DNA from: Rhodococcus pyridinivorans
GTDB taxonomy: Bacteria; Actinomycetota; Actinomycetes; Mycobacteriales; Mycobacteriaceae
DNA length: 64,000 nt
Reading direction: 5' to 3'
Assembly: GCF_900105195.1 (NCBI RefSeq)
Contig: NZ_FNRX01000001.1
Coordinates: 81,213 to 145,212 of the forward strand
A model generated the notes under the pieces. The model searched no databases. It had not been told where the DNA came from and saw only the letters and a list, made by a program, of their open reading frames with translations. Below, one piece after another: positions 42,635 through 49,658 of the stretch. Positions within the stretch are counted from its first letter, which is position 1, and every line of letters begins with the position of its first letter. Both the position numbers and the translations under genes were made by a program.

Positions 42635-44818
42635 TCACAGCTCGCGCAGTGTGGTGAGCACGTCGTCGACCGTGTCGGGGCGATCGAACCAGTACTCCTC
42701 GAGAAGCGGTGTGATCTCGGTCTGCACCACCCGGTCGAGCCATTGGCGTGTCGTCAGGGTCACCGGGGCGTGCGAGGGACCGGGGGTGACGAAGCTGTGC
42801 CCGAGACGGAACTGCCGGCCCAGTCCCCGATCTTCGGCGATCCGGATGTTCAGCTCCTGCATGCGCGCCCCGAAGCGTTCGAGGGTTTCCAGGTCGTGGC
42901 CCAGTCCGCTGACGTATTCGGTCCAGGCGCTGCCGAACTGGGGTTCGAGTTCGACGAAGGCGAAGCGGCGGCGCAGAGCCATATCCACCAGAGCCAGGGA
43001 CCGGTCGGCGAGGTTCATCGTGCCGATGACATACAGATTCGGGGGGATGTGGAAGCGCTCGTCGCCGTGGCGGGGATAGGCCAGGCGCATGGCGTTGTCC
43101 GGGTTGCGTTTGTCCGCCTCGAGAAGGGTCAACAGCTCGCCGAAGATCTGTGCCGGGTTCCCCCGGTTGATCTCTTCGATCACCAGCACATGACTGTCGT
43201 CGGGGCGATCATCGGCGTGTCGGCACAGCTCCAGGAACGGTCCGTCCGCCAGCTCGAGGCGACCTCCGGCCGCCGGGCGCCATCCGCGCACGAAGTCTTC
43301 GTAGGACAGGGAGGGGTGGAATTGGAGGACGCTGACACGGTCACTGCCCCGCTCGTTGCAGATCGTCCACGCCAGCCGTCGTGCCAGCCAGGTCTTTCCG
43401 GTGCCCGGCGGGCCTTGCAGGATCAGGTTCTTCTTCGCCAGCAGGCGTTCCTGGATCGTGTCGAGTTCGGGGCGCGGGATGAAACACCCGTCTTCGACGA
43501 TGGAGTCGAGGGTGTAGATGTCCCCCGCGATGGGGTCGCTGTCGGACGCCACCGACAAGGTGGTGTCATGCGGTTCGGCGCTGGGTTCGTGTTTGATGTT
43601 CGCGTAGCGCCAGGCGGCGGCGGACAACTCGGGGATCGAGGTGAACGGCGTGCTGTCGTCGCCGACCCACGTCTGGATCTGTTCGGTGTTCGCCAGGAAC
43701 TGTTCCCCGTCGATCTTCGATCGCAGCGCCAGTGTCGTGGCGAACTCGGGATACTGTGCGGTCAGGAACCCGGCGTTGACCTGATCGTAGGCAGCGAAGG
43801 TTTCGGGACGGATCCAGTAGATCCCCATGGACAGTTGCCGGGTGTTTCCGCGGGCGGCCGCGTCGAAGGCGGCCACCAGTCGTTCGCGGGTGTTCTCGTT
43901 GCCGGCGGCGGCGTAGGCGATGGCCGCATCGGCCAAGTCCCACAAATGGTCGACTTCACCGGGGCTGCGTTCGTTTTCGTAGCGGATGAACCACGAGTTC
44001 CAGTTGTTGACCACCGGTATTCCGGCGAACGAGGCCGGTGCTGCAGCGGTGATCTCGAAGACGGTCCGGTAGCTCGATGCGATCCGGGCGCGGGCCGAGT
44101 CGGTGATACCGCGGTTGAACGGGCCGAAGACGGTGAACGGATCGATGTCGCGGAGCGCTCCGCGCGAGCCGTCCGCACGTAGTTCGGTGCGCAGATAGCG
44201 GAAGTACCGCTCGAGGCCGGGTGTTTCGGCGACCGTCCACACGCGCTCGAGCAGTCCGTGTCGATCGTCGCGGAACGTCCGAATCGTGTCAGCGAGTTCC
44301 TGGTAGAACGGCACCCAGGTGAAGTCGTCCTGCTCGGTCACCGGGCGTGGTTCGTCGATGAGTCGGGCGATCTCGTCTGCGGCGGTGGTGAGGGTGAACA
44401 ATGACAAAGCCGCGCTGATCTGGTTCTGCGCGGAGACCGACAGTTCGTCGCGCGGAATCCCGGTCGCGAGCCAGTCGACCGGGCGCCAGTGCCGATACTG
44501 GTCGGCCTCGGGATGGAACTCGTACCCACCGCGGATCCGGCCGATGTTGATCGTCCGCGTCGCCCGGTCCGGACACACCACGACATCTCCCGCACCAACG
44601 GCATGCACGAACCGGTAGAGGGTGCCGGCCCAGGACGCCACCGACTCCGGCCTGCCCGGAAAGGCGCTAGCTACCGCTTCCTTGAACGCGTCCCTCGTCG
44701 GGTCCAGCAGCGCGAGATCTCCGAGTTCGTCCCAGCCCAGGCGCACCGCTCCATCGGCCACCGGGTCGATACTCGGCTGGTCGTTGTGAATCCCCCAGAA
44801 CTCCGTCACATCTCGCAC
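42635..44818 (-). CDS. mcrB: McrB-type AAA+ GTPase with N-terminal modified-DNA reader-like domain
   Basis: 727 residues. The AAA+ core has GPPGTGKTW (about 466), VIEEINRGNPAQIFGELL (about 546, the McrB Walker B signature) and TMNLADRSLALVD (about 602), matching McrB's GTP-specific NTADRS loop. The N-terminus (AGDVVVCPDRATRTINIGRI, then WRPVDW) looks like the PUA/EVE-like or Mrr-associated domains thought to read modified bases. The middle segment with NNWNSWFIRY is unrecognised. It should bind modified DNA, translocate and activate McrC. The gene is first in its operon. Confidence 0.92.
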   Translation of the reverse strand: MRDVTEFWGIHNDQPSIDPVADGAVRLGWDELGDLALLDPTRDAFKEAVASAFPGRPESVASWAGTLYRFVHAVGAGDVVVCPDRATRTINIGRIRGGYEFHPEADQYRHWRPVDWLATGIPRDELSVSAQNQISAALSLFTLTTAADEIARLIDEPRPVTEQDDFTWVPFYQELADTIRTFRDDRHGLLERVWTVAETPGLERYFRYLRTELRADGSRGALRDIDPFTVFGPFNRGITDSARARIASSYRTVFEITAAAPASFAGIPVVNNWNSWFIRYENERSPGEVDHLWDLADAAIAYAAAGNENTRERLVAAFDAAARGNTRQLSMGIYWIRPETFAAYDQVNAGFLTAQYPEFATTLALRSKIDGEQFLANTEQIQTWVGDDSTPFTSIPELSAAAWRYANIKHEPSAEPHDTTLSVASDSDPIAGDIYTLDSIVEDGCFIPRPELDTIQERLLAKKNLILQGPPGTGKTWLARRLAWTICNERGSDRVSVLQFHPSLSYEDFVRGWRPAAGGRLELADGPFLELCRHADDRPDDSHVLVIEEINRGNPAQIFGELLTLLEADKRNPDNAMRLAYPRHGDERFHIPPNLYVIGTMNLADRSLALVDMALRRRFAFVELEPQFGSAWTEYVSGLGHDLETLERFGARMQELNIRIAEDRGLGRQFRLGHSFVTPGPSHAPVTLTTRQWLDRVVQTEITPLLEEYWFDRPDTVDDVLTTLREL

Positions 44819-45286
44819 CGTAGATCACACTCGGCCGCGGCTGCCGTAAGCACGTTCGACGCGTCCGACCTGCCAGGGAGGCAACGCATCAGACGTCGAA
44901 CTGGCCCCAATACTGCCGACTGTGACCAACATCACAACACCTTGGAGAGTTGGCGCTTTCGAGGGGATCGGTGAGCCGTCGCATCGCTGGCGCCGACCTG
45001 TCGACATGGCGCTCCGGACGGACTCGCCGGGGAGCGTCGCTGCTGGTCGCCGAATTTTCTAATTAATTGGAGCTTTCTCGCCCAAAAAGCATCATAAGTA
45101 TTTGCGCCTTGACATGGGATTTTGCTGTCAACACAAGAACAGTTGCTACAACGGCAAGATTTTTAAATATGTTGCTTCCCAGCCGCTTTCGTCAGTGGCG
45201 GGCCGGGATGGGGTGCGCTAGCGTCGTGTTTACCGGCGCCGCAACCATCAAGTTCCGCAACACCATTCGGATCGAGGATCACCATC
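44819..45286. promoter_or_regulatory. Divergent intergenic region with an A+T-rich tract
   Basis: This 468-bp gap separates mcrB from the NYN gene. Bases 45055-45175 are A+T-rich against a 65% G+C background and include TTGACA-11 nt-TGTCAA (45109-45131). A possible promoter, TTGCTA (45143-45148) and TAAATA (45164-45169), points right. TAGCGT at about 45219 is another possible -10. The tract could be a promoter region or a DNA-unwinding element; no iterons or Rep gene are seen. Confidence 0.4.
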
Positions 45287-45958
45287 ATGAGCATTTCCCC
45301 GTCAGCCCGCCATGCCCTCAACCCCCGCCCCCAGTTGCGCCTGGTGCCCATCCCTGCCTCGCTGGCTCGGCCGATCGGATCCGCGCCCGTCCCGGACCGT
45401 GTCGATGTCTTCCTCGACATGGGGTACGTCATCCGCTCGGCGCGCACAGCCTTCGGTTGGCGCGTGGGATCTCGCACCCCGGATCCCCTCACCACCGCCC
45501 GAGAGATCCTGGCGCTGCGATGCTGGCCCAGTGAGCTCGGCACCGTGCACGTCTTCGACGGCCTCCACGACCCGGCTCGTCGACCGCTCGACCATCATCG
45601 GATGCTCGCCTGGAAACGCCGGGTCGAAACCAGCGGCGAGGTGATCGTTCACCTGCGGCCCTTGCAGTACCTGCCCGACGGCGGGTTCCGGCAGAAGGAA
45701 GTCGACACCACCCTGGCGTTCGCCATGGACGATGCGGCTCGCTTCGGACGTGCCGAGGCGATCGTTGCGTTCACCGGCGACCGGGACCTGCTACCCGCGG
45801 CACGACGAGTAATCGCCGCCGACGTCCGCTTCGAATCCGCGTGCTGGGGACAGCGCGGCGGGATCTTCCTGCCAGACATGCGCACCTGGACCCATCGACT
45901 CGGCCGCGCCGCCTACGAACGCTGCACCGCCATCGGAGAATTCGGAGAGGCCGCATGA
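45287..45958 (+). CDS. NYN-domain (PIN-like) RNase candidate
   Basis: 223 residues, ATG 45287 with GAGGA upstream. The NYN pattern is present: VDVFLDMGYV (first acidic residue; Asn replaced by Gly), FRQKEVDTTLAFAMDDAA and AIVAFTGDRDLLPAARR with the conserved GDxD. NYN proteins are metal-dependent nucleases, often acting on RNA. It overlaps the next gene by 4 nt, so the pair is an operon. In this setting it may be a defence or toxin component; function is inferred. Confidence 0.8.
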   Translation: MSISPSARHALNPRPQLRLVPIPASLARPIGSAPVPDRVDVFLDMGYVIRSARTAFGWRVGSRTPDPLTTAREILALRCWPSELGTVHVFDGLHDPARRPLDHHRMLAWKRRVETSGEVIVHLRPLQYLPDGGFRQKEVDTTLAFAMDDAARFGRAEAIVAFTGDRDLLPAARRVIAADVRFESACWGQRGGIFLPDMRTWTHRLGRAAYERCTAIGEFGEAA

Positions 45959-46800
45959 GCATCTCGCACCCTCCGGTGGGGGAGCTGCTCGACGCGTTCG
46001 TCGGGCAGCTTCCTCACCCGCCCACCGCCGACCGCCGTATCGACCACACCGCCTGCATCGTCGCTGCCACCGTTGCCACCGTGCAGGCATCCTTGGATGC
46101 TCCGTTCGAGGCACTGCGCAGCGAAGCGCGCACCCGACTCGCTGACCATACTGCGCCGCTGCTGCCCGAACCCGACCTGGAGGTCACCTGCAGCACCACC
46201 CTGTTCATCCAGATCTGCACCACCGTGTCCGACGCTGCCTCGTTGATGACTCGCTGCCACCACAGATCGACATGGGCGGTACTGGCCGCCGCCGCGGCGG
46301 ACCTGCACACCCTGACCCGCCTGGTGACCTCCCCGCTCGTCGACGCCGGCAGCATCCTGGCCGTCGATGCGCTGCACGCCGAGAACATACAGAGCGATCA
46401 CATCGCGCAGATCCTCGGCGTGGACACACCCCCACACACACCACCAGTTGAATACCCGAGGAAGGACTCTCGGGACGGGAGTGGACGCTCGGTCGTGGAC
46501 GAGCTGATCCGATCCGTGCGCGCCGCAGCCGACACCGAGGCCTGTCGCCTGCCCGCCCCGGCGGTCGATGTGCACGCCTCGCCGGACCGGATCGACTACC
46601 CCCACGACGAACCCACCATCATCGCCCAAGCGAGCCTTGCTTTCGACTTGCTCACGCACGCCACTGCCGTGCTGTGCGCGCAGCTGGCAGAGCTCTACTG
46701 CGACAACTCGTGGACCACCAGGGGGCAAGAGATCGCCGCCGCCATCGACGCGATGAAGAAACGGGTGTGGCCCCAGGCACAGTCCGCATCCCGGGACTGA
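45955..46800 (+). CDS. Helical hypothetical protein coupled to the NYN gene
   Basis: 281 residues from ATG 45955 in an ATGA overlap with the NYN gene. It is almost entirely helical, soluble and Ala/Leu/His-rich, with a Pro/Ser linker at about residues 158-178. No family, membrane span or catalytic motif is recognised. Translational coupling to the NYN nuclease suggests it could regulate or restrain it. A strong hairpin downstream (47083-47115) may terminate this operon. Confidence 0.65.
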   Translation: MSISHPPVGELLDAFVGQLPHPPTADRRIDHTACIVAATVATVQASLDAPFEALRSEARTRLADHTAPLLPEPDLEVTCSTTLFIQICTTVSDAASLMTRCHHRSTWAVLAAAAADLHTLTRLVTSPLVDAGSILAVDALHAENIQSDHIAQILGVDTPPHTPPVEYPRKDSRDGSGRSVVDELIRSVRAAADTEACRLPAPAVDVHASPDRIDYPHDEPTIIAQASLAFDLLTHATAVLCAQLAELYCDNSWTTRGQEIAAAIDAMKKRVWPQAQSASRD

Positions 46801-47082
46801 TATCGCCTCCTTGCCCGGCCGCGATGGGATCACATTCGACCGACTTCGACCGGCAGGCAGTGCTGAGCGGCTCCTGCGGTGGCCGCGAACGGGACCCCGT
46901 CCGAGCGCGGGCGCTGCGAGATCCACGTCGAGACCGGGACTGGAACGGCGTCGACTACTACGGATTCGCCCCCGGTTGCGATCACGCAGGGCCGGCCGGA
47001 CGCGGGTGGGCAGACGAAACCCCAGGGCTGTCTACGACGTCGCCGCCCTGGTCGACGATAAGTGAGTGCCTTGCCGCAGAAC

Positions 47083-47115
47083 CCATCCCCGCCGCAAGGG
47101 GTACGGCGGGGATGG
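47083..47115. terminator. Hairpin terminator between convergent genes
   Basis: CCATCCCCGCCG / CGGCGGGGATGG (12 bp perfect, 9-nt loop) lies between the + gene ending at 46800 and the - gene ending at 47205. The 404-bp gap 46801-47204 has no gene that I can support; its open frames have no ribosome binding site. Confidence 0.6.
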
Positions 47116-47204
47116 CCGCATCGAAGTATGCCAGGTCGACCCCGTCGGACGTCGAGGTCCGCAGCTCTGGGCAGCCGGGCGGTACAGGGACCCGGCCGGG
47201 GGGG

Positions 47205-48026
47205 TCACGGGCCGGCCGGGGGTGTGCGCAGGTCCTGGAGTTCGGCGCGCAGTTCGGCGATACGTTCGCGGGCGGCTTCGGCTTGCGCGTGTGCGGCGGC
47301 GGCGTCGGTGCGGGCGGTCTCGGCGCGGTCGCGTTCGGCTGCCGCCGCGGTGCGGGCGGCGGTGAGTTCGGCGTCGAGCCGCCGGGTGTGTTCGGCTGCG
47401 GTGGCCGCCGCGGCGTCTTTCTCGGCGATCGCTCGGGTCAGCCGCTCGCGGTGCTCGTCGAGCTGCCCGGTGAGCAGCTCGATCCGGTGCTCGAGGCCGG
47501 CGATCTGCTCCCGGTGGGTCGCGGCGGCCTGATCGAGCTGCTGCTGCCAGCGGTCCTGTGCCGCGGCGTGGTCGGCCCGGGCTGCGGTGAGCTGGGCGAG
47601 GGCCTCGGTGGCCTCGGCGTCGGCGGCCGTGGCGGCGGCATCGGCGTCGGCGCGTTCGGTGCGCGCGGTGTCGAGTTCGTCCCGCAGTGCCGCGATCTCG
47701 GCGGCGGCGTCGGCCCGGACCTTGTCGGCCTCGGCCTGCACGCGCCGTAGCTGTGCATCGATCGCCGCCGGATCGGCGAGCAGATCGGTCGCGGTGGTGA
47801 TCGACGACGCGATCGTCGTCAGCGTCTCGAGCATCGCCTGGGTTTCGCGGCGCAGCAGTGGTACCGCGTCGGCGAGGGTGCCGATCGCCGAGGTCGGATC
47901 GGTCGGCAGCGCATCTTGTTGTTGCTGGGCGCGGGCCTTGTCTTTCTGGCGTTGCCGCCAGGCCCGTACCCGGTCGGCGTCGGTGGCGTATTCGCGGCGC
48001 CGTCCCCCTCTGGCTTCCTCGGCCAT
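47205..48026 (-). CDS. Long coiled-coil protein, KfrA-like
   Basis: 273 residues, ATG 48026 with GGGAGGGCGAGG upstream. The N-terminus (YATDADRVRAWRQRQKDKAR) is basic and may contact DNA. Residues about 70-265 form a nearly continuous Ala/Glu/Arg coiled coil. Plasmid KfrA proteins have this shape and autorepress from a palindromic operator, and a perfect 38-bp palindrome lies just upstream. It may organise plasmid DNA or aid segregation. The N-terminal domain is shorter than in classical KfrA, so homology is uncertain. Confidence 0.7.
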   Translation of the reverse strand: MAEEARGGRRREYATDADRVRAWRQRQKDKARAQQQQDALPTDPTSAIGTLADAVPLLRRETQAMLETLTTIASSITTATDLLADPAAIDAQLRRVQAEADKVRADAAAEIAALRDELDTARTERADADAAATAADAEATEALAQLTAARADHAAAQDRWQQQLDQAAATHREQIAGLEHRIELLTGQLDEHRERLTRAIAEKDAAAATAAEHTRRLDAELTAARTAAAAERDRAETARTDAAAAHAQAEAARERIAELRAELQDLRTPPAGP

Positions 48027-48076
48027 GACCTCGCCCTCCCGACCCGATGACGTTCCGTATCCGGCATCGTAACAAT

Positions 48077-48114
48077 ATTCGTAACGTACGTATCATGATA
48101 CGTACGTTACGAAT
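48077..48114. promoter_or_regulatory. Perfect 38-bp palindrome (candidate operator or centromere-like site)
   Basis: Each half is ATTCGTAACGTACGTATCA and its exact complement; the symmetry has no spacer. An extra TCGTAAC lies at 48068-48074, repeating the TCGTAAC at 48079-48085. It starts 50 bp upstream of the coiled-coil gene, the expected place for an autorepressor operator. Confidence 0.7.
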
Positions 48115-48525
48115 GGTAGGGATCGATGCTATGCCGATCGCTGCGAGGCGCGATGGCGTACCTCCCGAGGGGCTGTCTGCCGGCCTCCGAGCACCTCGTC
48201 GGCCGCTCCCCGCCATGGACCCGGGGGGCGGCGGTGGGCCACCAGCGACGTCATCGTTGCGAGGACGTGGTGGCAGCTTGGTCGATCCCCGGTCGCTCGA
48301 GGGGCAGGACAGTGCCGGCGGACCCCACTTCCCCCACGTCGTGGACGGCAGTGACCGCCGGCGAGGCGCGGTGTGCAGGCCGATGCGAGGGTGCCCGGCA
48401 TCGGAGGTTCTTCCGGCTCTCGACGCCCGGTTTCCTGCGGAAACGATGCGGCAGGCCGATGCTTCCCGAAGTCCGCTGTGCGCGTCCCTCCATCGACCTG
48501 CCAAGTCTCACTCTAACGCGCGTAA

Positions 48526-48541
48526 TCGAACACGTGTGCGA
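48526..48541. promoter_or_regulatory. SOS-box-like sequence
   Basis: TCGAACACGTGTGCGA differs at one position from the actinobacterial LexA consensus TCGAAC-N4-GTTCGA and lies 11 bp before the zinc-ribbon gene. The rest of 48115-48552 shows no gene. Confidence 0.45.
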
Positions 48542-48552
48542 AAATCTGTGGT

Positions 48553-48813
48553 GTGGTGTCCTACGAACGCGCACCGAAACGGTGCCCGCACGGGCACCGA
48601 CTGGGACCGCACCGGGTAGTCGTGGGCTGGACACCGTGCACCTGCGCGACAGCCCTGCGCCCCTCGGGAGCGACCGGACACCGCACCTATCTGTGCATCG
48701 TCTGCGAGGCGGAAATCCTCATTCCGCCCCACACGGGGCCACCGTTCTCCGGGGTGCAGTGGCCGCCGAGACAGACGCAAGAGCCGCCGCGGCCCGACTC
48801 GGGAGGTGAGTGA
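48553..48813 (+). CDS. Small zinc-ribbon-like protein
   Basis: 86 residues; GTG-GTG start at 48553/48556. CPHGH near residue 11, then CTC, and TYLCIVCEAE (CxxC) near residue 46 supply two Cys/His pairs for one zinc. The protein ends in a Pro-rich tail. I have the impression of a recurrent small hypothetical in Rhodococcus-type genomes, without known function. The SOS-like box upstream hints at damage-dependent expression, perhaps as a nucleic-acid-binding regulator; this is inference. Confidence 0.65.
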   Translation: MVSYERAPKRCPHGHRLGPHRVVVGWTPCTCATALRPSGATGHRTYLCIVCEAEILIPPHTGPPFSGVQWPPRQTQEPPRPDSGGE

Positions 48814-48850
48814 GCCGGCCGGATCGCAGACAGGGCGACCCAGGGTCCAG

Positions 48851-48872
48851 AAAATTAGCTTCGCTAAATTTT
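48851..48872. repeat. A+T-rich imperfect inverted repeat
   Basis: AAAATTAGC-TTC-GCTAAATTTT (one extra base on the right arm) lies 38 bp after the zinc-ribbon gene and is followed by T-rich bases. It may be a terminator or a protein-binding site. Confidence 0.4.
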
Positions 48873-48950
48873 GGTTTGAACTGGGAAACGACACGTCCCG
48901 TTCTGTCGTGTCGATCGGAGACAGAACCACCATGAAGCCCGGCGATCAGG

Positions 48951-49100
48951 GTGAAGGTCAGCGCACGCGGCACGTGCGTGTTCACCGTCGAAGACATCGA
49001 TGAGGACGCCGGCATGGCCGTGATCGAGGTCAACGCCGACAGTCCGCTCACGTATCCGTGGCCGGCGCGCATCACCGATCTCGTGCCCGTCGAGGACTGA
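48951..49100 (+). CDS. Small 49-residue protein
   Basis: From GTG 48951 the frame encodes VKVSARGTCVFTVEDIDEDA, then a beta-like stretch with EVNADSPLTYPWPARI, and stops after DLVPVED at 49100. Composition and strict third-position G/C bias look coding. The next in-frame upstream stop lies at 48933, so GTG 48951 is the only good start. No family known to me is assigned. It may be a small plasmid accessory protein. Confidence 0.5.
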   Translation: MKVSARGTCVFTVEDIDEDAGMAVIEVNADSPLTYPWPARITDLVPVED

Positions 49101-49230
49101 CTCCGAGAGTCCTTCCTCCTGACGTTCGCTTCCGCTTCACCTGTTTGGTACCGATCCGTGCTTCCGCTACGGTGACCGCTGCAATCACCCGAGTTCCCCG
49201 ACAGGTGAGTGATTCCCTGACGGGTCGAAG

Positions 49231-49262
49231 GATGGTCCCCGGCGCCCCCGCCGGGGACCATC
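49231..49262 (+). terminator. Rho-independent-type terminator
   Basis: GATGGTCCCCGGC / GCCGGGGACCATC (13 bp perfect, 6-nt loop) followed by GCCTTTTCC. It would end the 48553-49100 small-gene transcript. Confidence 0.75.
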
Positions 49263-49320
49263 GCCTTTTCCGCTGATGGGTTGTACGTGCAGCGGACGAC
49301 ACGGTGGCTACCCTCGGCGC

Positions 49321-49509
49321 GTGGAAGAGGGGACGCGAGCCATCGGCGATGCCGCCGATGCGATGACCGACGAGGAACTCGAGACCGCGATTGCGGCGCT
49401 ACACGCCCGTGAGCGGGAACTCCTCGTCGCCGCAGACAGCGAAGCAGCGTTCGATCTGATGGGCACGAAGTTCGTGTTGTTGTCCACGCTGGAAGGTCGG
49501 CGGCGGTAG
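49321..49509 (+). CDS. Small helical protein ending at the transposon insertion site
   Basis: 62 residues from GTG 49321 (an internal ATG at 49363 is possible). The sequence is acidic and helical (MTDEELETAIAALHAREREL), ending TLEGRRR. Its TAG stop lies within the TAGCC duplicated by the adjacent transposon, so the element inserted at the very end of the gene and left the protein intact. No function is recognised. Confidence 0.5.
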   Translation: MEEGTRAIGDAADAMTDEELETAIAALHARERELLVAADSEAAFDLMGTKFVLLSTLEGRRR

Positions 49510-49511
49510 CC

Positions 49512-49555
49512 GGGGTAGCCGTAGCATCCGCCGGAAATCGGGCGGATTTGGCGTA
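49512..49555 (+). repeat. Left terminal inverted repeat of the Tn3-family element
   Basis: 44 bp starting GGGGTAGCC; preceded by the TAGCC target duplication. It differs from the right end at four positions. Confidence 0.92.
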
Positions 49556-49658
49556 TCCGACTGGTGGGCACGGGGTTTCGAGTTCGGCATGCGCTGTCGA
49601 CTGGTTGGTGCTTGACTGCCGATGATGATGTTGGTCGGTGCTGGTGGAGGCTGGGGTC

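Noticed and set aside
46674..47750. 358-codon + strand frame after the NYN operon
   Set aside because: Its second half is antisense to the coiled-coil gene, its first half overlaps the preceding gene, and there is no ribosome binding site in the gap.
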